Shown: positions 27,214-39,528, numbered from the stretch's first letter. The stretch is DNA of 64,000 nucleotides from Aplectana chamaeleonis (GCA_029168955.1 JAPDOI010001803.1:1-64000); one strand, 5' to 3'. Made by a program: numbers and translations. The notes: a model not told the origin generated them from the sequence alone.

Positions 27214-30200
27214 ATGCCGAACAGTTCCCTATGCATCACCTTTACCAACCAGCAAGGGGTTTATTATCCGGGTTCGAACGTGGACGGCGTTGTGCATCTA
27301 GATCTCCAAGGAATCTATAAAGGTAGAAAGTGTTTATCTAAGAAGATTCTCAGTGCTAGTAGTAAAAGTTAACGGGTTTGTAGGCAGAGAGCATTACGAA
27401 TAGCTGTTGATGGACGAGCGCATACTGACTGGTCTGTGACACGCTCTAGGACAGTGACGTAAGCTTAGTGTACATTTTTGCAGGGAAACTTCTTCTCTAG
27501 GAGTGCAAAACTCAATGCGTCTCATTTTCAAGTTTCTTTAAATGTTTATGCATTCAGGTTGCACTGAATAGTTTTATTTTAGGGACAGTGACGGGTAAGC
27601 TGATTTTCTCGATCAGTTGCAACGTTTTCGGATGACGGTAGCTGACGAACAACTATCTGAAGTGAAAAACTCATTCGTTACTCATCGCTACATCAGAGGA
27701 GCTACCACATGGTTTTGTGTTAGTGGCTTGTTGAACTCCTGCTGGAAATCACATTCTGAAATCCCGGCATAATGACTCCGTTATTGCTTTACGCAGAAAC
27801 CCTTGTGCAGCTGTGGGTGTCAGCGACGTTCTATTAGATCCTCAAAAGCGATGGCAGCCTGCCACAAAACCGAATTCGATCTCAGCGCTTTTTTTAAAGT
27901 TTAGGACATGAACTGTCGTAGCAGTTCTGTTGGAGTGATTTTCATTCTCTTGAGATGTTTATTTTTAAAGAAAGTCTCATTCGGAATCGTACACAGAGAG
28001 GTACACCGCAACGGTGATCTATGCGAATGGGGAATCAGTTGCATGGGTGGCACCACCTGGGGCAAAGGGGGTACGCTTAATTTTCATAATTCAGCTATAA
28101 CTTACGTCAATCCCTAAGGGATTGTCACTAGATATGCGTTCTCTTTTCAGGTTTTAGACGCGGGCTCATATCAATTCCCTTTCACATTCCATATTCCACT
28201 TAACTGCGCTCCGAGTTTTGAAGGTTGAGTTTTGTGTTTGTTCTCTTTGTTTCACCATGTACATTTGTCATAATTCTTCAGGAGCATACGGCTACATTCG
28301 CTATATGGTTAATGTAACACTTGACCGACCATGGCGGTTCAACAAAAGGGATAAGCGCCCTTTCACTGGTGAATAGGACTTCTATTTTGATCAGTAACAA
28401 AAACACGATATGATGACATGCTTTCAGTGGTGCCACTGTTCGATCTAAACACGATACCCCAAGCGTTGATGCCGATCCGGGAGACGGTGGTGAAGAATTT
28501 AGGCGTGATACTCTTCAGGAAAGGCAAAGTGAACGTTCAGGTTCGTTAGGAAGCTCTGCACCCATACTGCGTGTGCTCGTGGTGATAGCGATCAATGTTT
28601 CTAGTTGTCAATCATTTACTTTCAGTACAATATACCAAAGTCAGGATTCGTGCCCGGTGAAAATATAGTCATCAATGCCATACTAGATAACGACAGTTCT
28701 AAGGACGTAGTAAAGGTAAGCATTCTGAAGCTAACTTTTCCACGAGTGTCCAAGAGTTCTGAGTTGTTAATTAATACAAATATATGTACTAGGGAGTACC
28801 GAAATTTCTGTATCATTTTTGTGGAGAATGTTAGTTCCAGGTGTTTGAAGAAGGGAATAACAGAAAATTTATCTTTAAAAATGATTTGGCGCAAAATAAC
28901 CACAAGTAATGAAAAAACTGGGAAATGTAGTGAAATGATTAACATCGAATTTGGCGGTCAGTCGTAGGCCAACTTTTTATAAGTAGTGAGAGACGAGGTA
29001 TAGGATTTTACAAGCTTCTCCGTTAAACTTATCAAAGCTAAATCAAGCGCGCAACGGAAACCTTAAAACATTTCATTGGAGCTGTAATACGGAAATCAGG
29101 GTGGGTCAAGCTATGTAAACGTAACGCTCAGATCCGATGCGCGCTTGATTTAGCTTTGATAAGTTTAACGGAGAAGCTTGTAAAATCCTATACCTCGTCT
29201 CTCACTACTTATAAAAAGTTGGCCTACGACTGACCGCCAAATTCGATGTTAATCATTTCACTACATTTCCCAGTTTTTCATTATTTGTGGTTATTTTGCG
29301 ACAAATCATTTTTAAATATATTTCAAGACGTTTTATAAAAATTTTTTCAACTTTTTGATTTCTTGAAATTATTACATTGCCAAATCATTACTTTTGCCAG
29401 GAAGCTAAACTTTTAGAAATTTCATATATTTTCCCAAAGGTTCCCTTTTTGACCTGATTTTTGTTTAGCGATTCCCATTTTGGAGAGGCGAAACCTTTTA
29501 TGACAGCTTTCGCCTTCCGTAAATAATGAAATTGGTACGAATCAGTGTTGTCTGAGAACCATAACCCCAAAAAATTGTGACCCGCAACCAAAAAAAAAAG
29601 ACCCTCGCTTTCCCACTGGGGGCCGCACACTTTCTACGGCATGCTGCGCACTCCCACTGGGTTACCGCACACTTTCTACGGCGTCCTGCGCATTCCCACT
29701 GGGTTACCGCACACCTTTACGGCGTCCGCATTCCCACTGTTGTCCCGCACACTTTCTACGGCGTCCTGCGCACTCCCACTGGAGTCCCGCACACTTTCTA
29801 CGGCGTCCTGCGCACTCCCATCGGGGCCCGCACGCTTTCTACGGCGTCCTGCGCATTCCCGCTGGGTTACCGCACACCTTCTACGGCGTCCTGCGCATTC
29901 CCACTGCGGTCCCGCACACTTTCTACGGCGTCCTGCGCACTACCACTGGGGTCCCGCACACTTTCTACGGCGTCCTGCACACTCCACTGGGGTCTCGCAC
30001 ACTTCCTACGACAACCCACGCTTTCCCACTGGTGGCCCGCACACTTTCTGCGGCGTCCTGCGCATTCCCTTTGTGGTTCCGCACACTTTCTACGGCGTCC
30101 TGCGCACTCCCACTGGTGCCCGCACACTTTCTGCGGCGTCCTGCGCATGCCCACTGGGGTTCCGCACACTTTCGACGGCGTCCTGCGCACTCCCACTGTT

Positions 30201-33200
30201 GCCCGCACACTTTCTACGGCGTCCTGCGCTTTCTCATTGGGGGCCCGCACACTTTCTACGGCGTCCTACGCATTCCCGCTGGGTTACCGCACACCTTCTG
30301 CGGCATCCTGCACACTCCCACTGGGGTCTCGCACACTTCCTACGACAACCCACGCTTTCCCACTGGTGGCCCGCACACTTTCTGCGGCGTCCTGCGCATT
30401 CCCACTGTGGTTCCGCACACTTTCTACGGCGTCCTGCGCACTCCCACTGTTGCCCGCACACTTTCTACGGCGTCCTGCGCTTTCCCATCGGGGGCCCGCA
30501 CACTTTCTACGGCGTCCTACGCATTCCCGCTGGGTTACCGCACACCTTCTACGGCGTCCTGCACACTCCCACTGGGGTCTCGCACACTTCCTACGACAAC
30601 CCACGCTTTCCCACTGGTGGCCCGCACACTTTCTGCGGCGTCCTGCGCACTCCCACTGTGGTCCCGCACACTTTCTACGACAACCTACGCTTTCCCACTG
30701 GAGTCCCGTACATTTTCTGAGGCGTCCTGCGCACCTCTCAAATCCTATTTACACCAACCGTCTCAAAGAGAGAACAATCTTTGCCGGAAGCCTATCATTA
30801 GCTGTGTTGTTTTTCATTAGTTCATTTTCGAAGCTCAGAGAACGTCGGATGGTTTACAATAACATGTTTACATGTTTTTACCCGTCTTGACCCTCAATTT
30901 TGAGGGTCCGCTAAAATTGAGCTTTCAACTCCAAAATTGAATAGGAGCTAGCTGCATCCATTTCCAGCCTCCTGCCAAAAAATTAGCTCCCTAGCTCAAT
31001 TTTAACTGGTTACACAAGATCGTGAACGCCGTCTGAAAAAAGGAGATTAACAGTTTTTCGACCAAAATCACGTGGTTTTCTCCATTTTTTTCGAGTGCCA
31101 AGAAACGATTCCAAACCATTTTTTGATACACAAACCAACTTTTTACGCTCTTTCCAATGGAGAAAAAACCGCATCTCCTCTCTAGTCGATGGATCGCCGT
31201 TCACGATCAAAGCTTTGCTGAGCGGCAGTGTCGCGAATACTGCGCGGGTCGTCGCAAACGATAGCCTCCTGACCGCTGGTTAAACAAAATTTTCAAGGAA
31301 AGGTACGAAAAAAGCTACCATATGCCCTTGACGGGTGAGACAATAGTTCAAGTTCAGAGCAGCTAGGGCTGCTCTCTGGAGTGCCCTAACACATAACTCG
31401 CTGACGCGGGCCGCAGGACAGCTCCCGCTGCTCATCAAGAAGCGGTTCACTAGGAGAGAGTAGAAAGATCATTTTTTAAAGGTTGATAGGCTGAGACTCC
31501 AACTCGAGCTTGAATCGATCTGAGCCTTGGTGGAGATTTTGCTCCTTCTACTTGAAATCTATGAGAATATTTTCTCTGTAACTGGTGGGGTTTGCTACAA
31601 GTAGCCCTTTGAGGGCTGCCCTCACTGACATAAATGGGCACATCACAGGTATGCTTGTAGCAACTATTCTATAATTTTGCTATATATCGCGACGCTGACT
31701 GCCCTCCTCTCCTAGTCTGCGTTTCCATCCCTGGATCAGCAGTTGTCTTGGACTGTGTGCAGCCACTAGCTCTACACAAGTGAAGCAGAGGACTCACGGC
31801 GCGCCCCTGCTCATGCCTGCCTCACAGAAACAGAGTATTATAAATACTGCATGTGCGTTAGGCCAAACAGCCTACGGTCGCCCACTAAACTGTTTACACG
31901 CTCTTCACCCACAGACAAGGGCCAACTCCGGGATAGGTATGAACCAGCGAAAACGGTCAATGCGCAGCACACACGAAGCATAACATATGTCTCTGACTCA
32001 TTTCTAAACCGGCACACGGCACGATATTACTACACAACAGAACACATATAAACATGCGTTCACCCCTGCTTCTAAAAGCGGCAATAAACATTCATAAGTT
32101 AGAATACAATTCCGCCTACGCATGAGGGGACAGACCTTGCCCAACAGAACTGAGTGACGATGAACCCCACTACCTGAAGAGCTGCCAGGCATGGGAGGAA
32201 GCTTGACGCACGGCCAGTGAGGGCAGGATCTGACCTAGCCTCCGCCCGATCATCAGGCGATGACGGGATCGGAGGAGGTGCGGGCAGGGCGCCTTCGATC
32301 TGTAGACCCTCCACCGTGTGCGGAATCAGGAGGGACGGGTCGCTGGATTGTCATCGATCTTAGGAAAAAGTACGCCACAGGCATGTGGCGCGAACGCACG
32401 ATGAGCGGTACTCTCGATGGCAGCAGCGTTGGCACTGGCGGTATGACTTGCCAGGGTAGGAGAGTGACGCCGCCCCTGCGTCTGCGCTGGTCGATAATCC
32501 TCCGGTTGTGGATCTGTGGCGGGACCAGTGACGGGAAGCCAGACGGCGGTCTTCATTCCATGAAGTCGTACGAAATTCACGGCATTAGGAATAGCATCTA
32601 GTGTTCACAGTAGGAGACGCTTCGCTCCTAGCCGTACGTTTGAAAAAAAACTTGTCAGGTCATTTAGCGACTGTAAAAGAAATTTCTGCTCAGTTTTGAA
32701 TTGTCAGCTTTCTATTTCAACCCATTCCACACACTTCCGAACAGTCGTCGTGGACAGAATCGCGATTACTAAAAGCACTTTATCATTCGTATCCGAAGGG
32801 CTTTGCTCAGCAATATGTTTTCCCATTGATTGAGGATATCTACAATCATGCAGGTCGCCTTCTGAGAGCATGGAGAAGGTGGTCTGTATTGAATGGGAGC
32901 GCGCTGCCATTGATTGACTAATCTGCGGATGGGAAAAGCCTATGCGGTGGAACATTTCCAGGATAGCCGAGTAGAATTAGTTGCTGTTTCTACATTGTGG
33001 TGATTTTAGGCAAAGTTGAAACTGGTGGAGGTGTCCAAATATGTTGCGTTCCGATTTGGATCTACAGTCAATCAAGGACGATTTATAGAGGGGCAGACAT
33101 TCGATAATGCTCGAGAGCAGAAGCGAAAGTTAGCTACTGGGGAACAGGTACTGGTGTTGATTGTTTTGTGACCTTAGATTGGTTCCCTCGAAGTCGAGCA

Positions 33201-34325
33201 AATGATGAATTCCAGGATATCTGTATTCAAAAAAAGAGCAAAGGAAACGTGCAACTGTATTTGCAAGTCCCGCCAACGGCTCCCAGTTTCAACTGTTGCC
33301 CTATAATTAGCGTTGAATACGTGGTTGAGGTGAGACTCCAATTTGGCAGTCGTGTAGAGAGCTTATCAGGATGTCGCCCATATCCGCTGAGATGACATTT
33401 ATTGACCAAAGAGGCATCGTAGTGATCTATTGGCGCTGTGGTTACGCTGACTTTGTGAACCCACGCTGCGCAACAACCTGCGATGTCGTAATAGGTTCTC
33501 TTGAAACACCCCAGAACGTTGGGTCGGCCTCGACTCGTGATTTATTTCAGGTTAAATTCGAATCTTCGGCGTCATTAAACGGCGACATTCAAGCTCACTC
33601 TCATATTATAGTGGGCACCATTCCTGTTCAAAGTCCATATGTGCCCGCTCAGCCATCAGCACCACCAATGGAGGTGCCGCAGTCGTCCATGAGCGCTCCT
33701 TCCGCTCCACCTATGGACACGCCGCCTCCGATTGGGAATGGAGTCGAAGGTGTGACTTGAGCCTTGAGTTGTTTCAAAGTGATGATAGAAATCCGTGTTG
33801 AAAGTACGGTGTGATAGAGGACATCAAAGATGAGCCAGTGGGAATAAAATCGAAAATACCCTTCAATTCCACGCTACTCGCAGTCGTATTATCACAATCG
33901 TAGATGCAGAGCGGTTGTTTTTCGAAAAATTCAACCATGAAAATAAAGATATCACTCTAAAAACCGCACCACTTCTATGATAATGATACAGAAAAGTGTG
34001 AGTAGCGGGGAAATGAAGGATATGTATGATCAGCGTTTGGTGGTGGTCATCCACTTTTTGTTATCGGAAGTTTATTTAGTTTATCCACCGCCGCCACCCA
34101 GTTACGAGGAAACGGTCAACGGTACCACAATGGATATAGATGGAATCGAGGTGAGCCAACAGAGGCGTTTCCATTTTTCTCAGTGAATGCATGGGTACAG
34201 AATGAATTCCAAATGACATTTCCTTGATTTTCATTACGCCCCAAGCTCAGTTATTGCAGCCTTTCGCGCCTCGCTATCCGTTCTACCCACAGCTGAATGG
34301 ACTGGACCGAGAAAGAAGCCGGTGA
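27214..34325 (+). CDS. Arrestin-domain-containing (ARRDC/alpha-arrestin type) protein, 12 exons
   Basis: Alpha-arrestins are cytoplasmic adaptors that recruit NEDD4-type ubiquitin ligases to membrane cargo. Exons: 27214-27322, 27388-27458, 27971-28070, 28151-28223, 28282-28368, 28428-28540, 28626-28715, 33010-33147, 33216-33329, 33551-33749, 34080-34150, 34251-34325; about 412 residues, GT-AG throughout. Arrestin N domain: GVYYPGSNVDGVVHLDL, SYQFPFTFHIPLNCAPSFEG, GYIRYMVNVTLDRPWRF, VVPLFDLNTIPQA. C domain: SGFVPGENIVINAILDN, then VPPTAPSFNCCPIISVEYVV. The tail is Pro-rich and contains PPPPPSYEE, a PPxY site for WW domains. All phases agree except exon 1, which is one base too long (TATAAAG where TATAAG would fit). 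Exon 3 uses a weak acceptor (TTTTTAAAG) chosen by phase. The exact orthologue is not identified. Confidence 0.9.
28876..29315. mobile_element. Near-perfect foldback element, 178-bp arms
   Basis: Arms 28876-29052 and 29138-29315 are reverse complements with about three differences, separated by an 85-bp loop. They share, for example, CTAAATCAAGCGCGC at the loop side and AAAAATGATTTG at the outer side. No coding potential was seen. The very high arm identity marks it as young or conversion-maintained. Confidence 0.9.
29600..30725 (+). repeat. 42-bp minisatellite, about 27 copies
   Basis: Unit of 42 bp around CACACTTTCTACGGCGTCCT followed by GCGCACTCCCACTGGGGTCC. Subgroups alternate (TACGACAACCCACG units mark a larger period of roughly seven units). 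Because 42 is divisible by three and the unit has no stop in several frames, long repetitive reading frames of up to 437 codons arise on both strands; these are by-products, not genes. Confidence 0.9.
30860..31170 (-). repeat. Dispersed repeat, copy inverted relative to 40250-40535
   Basis: In reverse complement this stretch follows 40250-40535 block by block: CACGTGATTTTGGTCGAAAA / CACGTCATTTTGGTCGAAAA, ATCTCC plus a T-run, GGCGTTCACGATCTTG, GCTAGCTCCT / CCTAGCTCCT, CTCAAAATTGA and AAACATGTAAACAT / AAACACGTAAACAT. Confidence 0.8.
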
Positions 34326-34980
34326 TCTACCGGAGAAAAAGTGATGACGCACCAAGGGGTTTTCATTTGTCTAGAACTCACTAGGTTAGGCAAAAACCTA
34401 TTTTAATGGTATACTAACTGGCAATGATCGAATCGTTGTATTTGAAAGCTCTAGGAAGATCTGTGTAGCGAAGCCGTATACATTTGTTCGGTTACGATAT
34501 TGTCGTAGAGAACCTACCTTAACGTCAAAAACGCAACCCTCTGCGAACCGGGTTGGATGTTCAGAAACTGCCTCGGTATTGAAGTGCTAATAAGCTTCCG
34601 ATGTTTAAGATTTACTAAACTAGTCTTCCGTGGTGCACGAGTCAGAGTCGCCTTGCTTCTGGTCAGCATGTTTTGGCTCAGTAGTTTTGTCTAAGGGTTA
34701 AATAAACCCATGGTCAAAATCCATTAGTTTGAATACCATAATCTTGAATTCGCTCAATGTGAATCCATGATAGAATTCCGGTTTACACTCATACATATCT
34801 CTGTATATACAAGCCTGCTGCATTTGACGGGAGACAGATGATCATGGGTCTTTTACATGAATTTCGTCCAATGTTTTTAACCCTGTTGACGCCTCGAAGA
34901 CTTCTGACTCAAGTTGTGATAAACCACCTCACTTAAGTTTGTTGGCCTGTTTTATGCATTGATGTCGCTTATGTATTTGT
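34326..34980 (+). other. 3' flank of the arrestin gene
   Basis: AT-rich, no further exon recognised. It probably contains the 3' untranslated region up to the AATAAA at 34701. Confidence 0.5.
34701..34706 (+). terminator. Candidate poly(A) signal of the arrestin gene
   Basis: First canonical AATAAA downstream of the stop codon, about 375 bases away. A closer variant signal could be used instead. Confidence 0.45.
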
Positions 34981-35200
34981 GTGCAGTACCGTGCAGATTT
35001 CTTTTGCCAAATGGCATTTTGCGGAGTTTTTTTTTGCGCGCGCATAGCGCCGTATCGCCGTAACTTGCTTCAAAGTGGTCCGATTTCAGTTTTGAAAGTA
35101 TTTATGGAAAGGTGTCAACGAGTCCCATGTAGTAGCGTTACAAAACAGTACAGACAACCCCACAAACTTATCTTAAATCGATTTTTTTGAGTGCGCCCGA

Positions 35201-35446
35201 AGAGGCACTCTGATATGGGAGGAGCCTGAGAGCGCATGTCGCGCGCACCATCTCGTGGACGAGTCTCTTTTACATCGCGAAGCGTTTATCGTGGATATCC
35301 CTAGAATTATTAGCCACCCTCATTAGATTTCGTCTCTACCAGACGATTACTATTTCTCCAATTAGTTTCTCTCATCCACGAGAAGCTGTCCACGAGAAGG
35401 CGCGCGAGCCATGCGCTCTAGGGCCCGCCCATATCGGAGTGCCTCT
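35201..35446. mobile_element. MITE with AGAGGCACTC ends
   Basis: The left end AGAGGCACTCTGATATGGGA and the right end CCCATATCGGAGTGCCTCT are inverted, and the arms continue for about 70 bp (GAGCGCATG, CGCGCGC, TCTCGTGGAC). It is inserted in AT-rich sequence that itself begins with a Tc1-like CAGTACCGTGC end at 34986. The 246-bp element is non-coding. Confidence 0.8.
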
Positions 35447-36591
35447 TCCCCCCATTTTTTTGGAAATTCGGTAGGTCGATTTTGAAGAAAGTAGTGCGAT
35501 GCGACGCTTTGCACGCTGCAAAACGCCGTTTTTGTAAACAAACTTGCTCGGTTATGAACTGCTCTTCACATTTTGTTTGTACATGAAGATTTATCTATCT
35601 AAGTACTTTATTAGCCAACGTGTTATACCAAAATCGGGTGAAAATTGGTGAACACCCAGAAAGCTCGTAAAAATCGGTTTGAGGCAAAGTTGCTCCGGAA
35701 CCAAGACATGCGACCAAATTTTGGTAAAATTGGGAAATGGCCGCTTAGTAAGACGACACATCAATAATAATAGCATCGTTTGGCTGTGTCTGCTCGTGCC
35801 GTAGTTTTCATTAGTCAAAGGTATAGTTAGCATTATATTAGACCCTATGATTTTCGCTGTTAGCCTGCAGCTCTCCAACGTCTGATCTGTTTGCTACAAC
35901 TAATTGTGTTGTGAAAGCTGTGCAAAACAAACATTGAGCGCAGGAAGATTGCTCAAGAAAAGTGTAATTCTGTGACATTTCCTGTTCTCTATATACCGTA
36001 GACAAAGGAAAACGCAGACAGAAATGGTAGCGCCCGATCCGCCATGGTACCGTAATTACAAACCTGACTGTTCGCGAAGCTCTATAGTTCTTAACGCAAC
36101 TACCACAAAGGCTTAACCATTGCGTAGGCCTCGATCCCAGGATCATGAAGATCACCCTCGTTTAGCTCAAAGTTGAGTTTGAAGCGAGTTATACAAAAAA
36201 GACGCGAAACCCGACCTCGCTCGCTTTCTGACCAAATCCTACGAGCGGTATTGTACGCCCGACTTTAATTTGAAAATCCTGGCAAATTACACGTAACATC
36301 GACTCAAGTTACGTGTGAATTCAGAGTAAGTTGCGTGAAGCCATCGAACATTTTCCGTCAAAGTGCAGGTCAGTTGTTCAGAAATTCTTGAGCAGTGGTT
36401 GGCTGCATGTCTATCGAGTAGGCCGGCGCACTCGGGCGCATTGCGGACGGCGCAGTTTGACCTTAACGGGGAGATTTTCCACCTCAATAAGCATACGTAT
36501 CGACCGCGACGGCCGAGGAGGGGACAGGCGGGATCAGTACGGACGAATCGGGTAGATTTTTCCGACCTGAGGAGCATTGCAGTGCATACCA
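35447..36591. other. Intergenic, no gene recognised
   Basis: No protein family or exon was recognised. A short inverted ACACGTAAC / GTTACGTGT pair lies near 36289-36317. Confidence 0.4.
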
Positions 36592-36599
36592 GGACTGTG

Positions 36600-37038
36600 C
36601 GTTAATAACGTTAACGTGTTAACGCATTAACGGGTTAACGCGGTTATTTTTAAATTAACGATTAACGGTTCACGAAAAAGTCCCGAAATCACGTTAATTT
36701 TTATTTCGTTAATGTTCCATCCATCTATGCTTTTTTGCATGTCAGGATTCCTATTCTTGAAGAGTATTCGTTTATTGTTCTGGCTGATAGTATTAATAAT
36801 CCATGAAGATGATTTCCAAGTTTGGAGTGTGCGGACTGCGGTGTTTGGTATGGAACGTGTTTCATGTTTTTTGGGACGTCTGGTTATTTATCGATTTTCG
36901 TGGTGGTCAGGTAATGTTTTCAAAATTGTTAACGAAAAGCAAAATTAACGTGTTAACGCGTTAACGGATTAACGCGTTTTTTCAAATTAACGATTAACGG
37001 TTAACGAAAAGAATTTTTTTCATTAACGCACACCCCTG
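36600..37038. mobile_element. hAT-like MITE with perfect 8-bp target duplication
   Basis: The left end CAGGACTGTGCGTTAAT and right end ATTAACGCACACCCCTG are inverted. Both sides are flanked by the identical octamer GTGCATAC (36592-36599 and 37039-37046). CAG...CTG ends and 8-bp duplications are hallmarks of the hAT superfamily. The interior (439 bp in all) has no transposase but carries two clusters of GTTAACG-type words near the ends. Confidence 0.9.
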
Positions 37039-37446
37039 GTGCATACGTATTGACCTGGGTGGCTACAGCATTTCGGACAACTATGATGGGAGCCTGAGCG
37101 TCCGTGGGGGAGCACGCTAGACAAATTCCTACATTTCCCTTGTCCCTCTAGAACTTCGAAAATAAAAAAAAAATTCGGTAAAAAAAAAAACAGGAAGAAC
37201 CTTGGTAGACCAAGTACGACTGTTGGTAGGCAAGTTTTTTACAGGCGCTTATACTTATCGACCAACTTGCATATTTGTTTTTGCGTGTATCTGGCCTTCA
37301 TACTAAAACCATACAACTTTCTTCATCCTTTCAGTCTGGTTGAGCAGCTCTTTAGCGAGCGTAGCAAGGGATATACTCGGAAGTTAGCAAGGCGTGGTGC
37401 CTTGTGAAGATGCCTTGCTATTTGTGGTGAAAAAAAGGTTAATTAA

Positions 37447-38076
37447 AGGCAGTGTTCACGATGAGTTTTGTTAGCGCGTTCGACACTGAACTGCTATACT
37501 GGGAGAAGATGAACGGAATGGTGTCGAAAAAGCACCGAAAACGAGCTAGGCATTGCCAAAGGGATGTGAAGTAGCCAGTTTGGAAAGCCAACCCGCCCAG
37601 GAGAAGCCAGCCCGCCTTTCTTGTGACGAGATTCCTGGGATATGGACATCTTCACCGGGAATTTGCCAAAGACAGCCGCTCCACCCATTTTGATCAATGT
37701 CGGGCAATCGATGCCTCTTCCACAAGTGGCTGGCTGCACGCTCCATCCTCGTCCTCTTCTTTCTTCGCTTTTGATTCACTGTGTTTTTGGGGTTGGTCTT
37801 GGGAAATTTCATTATTGTTTTGTTTGTTTCGTGCCTCCAGGTTGACATCAATGTCACAGAGAACAGCTGCTTTGGAGAGCGCGACAAGTCGTCTGAAATC
37901 AGTTTTTCGCGCAAGACTCGTCCACACTGAAAATCATTGCAATAATTACCGACCCAGTTTAGCCCATCTCCAAGCTTTCTTTCTCGTTTTTTTTTCTTCG
38001 TTTCCGTTACAGACAGACCCTCAGTACCCTATTTTCAGTGGAAACTCTGGTACGGTTTTTATCGTGAACACTGCCT
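37447..38076. mobile_element. TTAA-flanked MITE, 630 bp
   Basis: Begins AGGCAGTGTTCACGATGA after TTAA (37443-37446) and ends TTATCGTGAACACTGCCT before TTAA (38077-38080). Termini match those at 17825-18304 and 21832-22368, but the interior differs, so it is another subfamily. No transposase seen. Confidence 0.85.
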
Positions 38077-38080
38077 TTAA

Positions 38081-39002
38081 TGTATGAACCCTAAACCTCC
38101 CAGAACAATAGCATCATACCTACCGTAAGAACAGGATATAAGCGCAAGGATAGGTTCTCCAGAATGTGAGAGCATCAAGAAACAGGACGGAAATAGAAAC
38201 ATGTAACAAATATTCGAAAGGGATAACGTCAAATCAAAACAGTTCAAACTCCAGCCACGTAGGTAAGCAATCCTTGTATTTTCATAGAACTGAATGGACA
38301 TTGAATGGATTCTAATGCAAAAATAGTGTTTCGCCTCAATCTTTTTACCTCGATACTTCCTGTGCCCACACTTGGAAAGATTGCCCGATGAGCTAGTAGG
38401 TGAGCATTCGTTGATGGAGGGATTATGTTCTATGTAGTATAAGGAATACCCAAGTGTCGAACTCTTATTTAGGTAGGCAAATGTTACCACATCAAATTAT
38501 TACACCTGCTTCGAAGAACCGGATTATTTTCCAAACAGATCAGTCTCCATGACACAGACAGAACTAGTAAGCCAATTTAGCGGCAGGCGTGCCGCGCGAC
38601 ATCCTGTGAAAACATACTAGGGTTTAAAAACCAATGTCAATTGAATCATGTTGTTGGCGAGAACCCAACATCACCTTGCTCATTGTTTGAGGCTAATTTA
38701 CCACAGCTTTTTGAAATCTACACTCAAATGTCCAATTCACATAGATATGAACCCACGATCTGTAAGAGGTGTACGCGTATCCTCCACATGAATTGAGCGC
38801 GACGTAGCCGTCTCGTCTACTCAGTTCACTTTTTAAGCGTCTAATATGCATTCACTTATTCATTCACGTCATTGTGTTTTTAGCCGATTTGTACTATACA
38901 CATGTGTCATGGCTCTGCATCGATACAAGCTGCTCTACATATTGTGACGATCACTCCTAGCCTGCTGAGTGGCCTCATGTGTATATTGTTCGTGTTATTC
39001 AA
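38081..39002. other. Intergenic, no gene recognised
   Basis: AT-rich sequence between two TTAA-type MITEs. No exon, RNA gene or repeat partner was recognised. Confidence 0.4.
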
Positions 39003-39528
39003 AGGCAGTGGTCGCGATAAGATGTGATTGTCTTCTTTTCCTCTCTAAACCCTTTTTTGGGTTCAGAGTAGTAGGAAAAAGCTGCGAAAAACCGCTGTTC
39101 TGGGCTAAATTTGAAGCCTGAACTGTCTCCTTCCATTTTGATGGTGGAGAAGCCCTCTCCACATCACCGGCATCGATGATCTCTAATATCAAGAACATCA
39201 ACTGGCTTGAAATTGAAATTCAATGTCAATGAACATCGACTCATCTAGTGAAAGTGCTTGCCTTCCTTGTTCAACTGTTTTTATTAGGTAGATTTGCATT
39301 TATTTCTTCCTCTGAATGTCGATGATTTTTGACTGTTCGGCATGAGACTGCGATCTTTTTGGTTGGCGCTGTGCACGTGTGCACGACCTGGCATCTTTCG
39401 GCCCTAGAAACTGAAACTCAAGCCCGTTCTTTACCACCACGCTACCTCCACAATTTTTTAGCTATTTTCGATCTAAGCTGATTTTTGAAGTTTTTTTTCG
39501 ATAAAGTTTTTCATTGCGACCACTGCCT
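39003..39528 (-). mobile_element. TTAA-type MITE, inverted copy of 21832-22368
   Basis: Aligns end to end, in reverse complement, with 21832-22368, including GTGCACACGTGCAC in the middle and the region around GATGCCGATGATGTG. The ends are AGGCAGTGGTCGCGAT and TGCGACCACTGCCT. Flanks are TCAA and CTAA, each one change from TTAA. Confidence 0.8.

Larger units (their letters stand above)
28716..33009 (+). other. 4.3 kb intron of the arrestin gene
   Basis: Lies between the exon ending DNDSSKDVVK and the exon starting AKLKLVEVSKYVAF; the other introns are roughly 60-520 bp. It holds the foldback 28876-29315, the 42-bp minisatellite 29600-30725 and the dispersed repeat 30860-31170. The remainder (31171-33009) shows no recognised gene; 32150-32560 is GC-rich on both sides of a small GATCGGAGGAGG patch. 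Confidence 0.75.

Noticed and set aside
29577..30890. A 437-codon reading frame with 14-residue repeats
   Set aside because: It is a by-product of a 42-bp minisatellite unit lacking stop codons; other frames on both strands are equally open.
34986..35600. A complete Tc1-like element beginning CAGTACCGTGC
   Set aside because: No matching inverted end was found within reach, so only one terminus can be supported.
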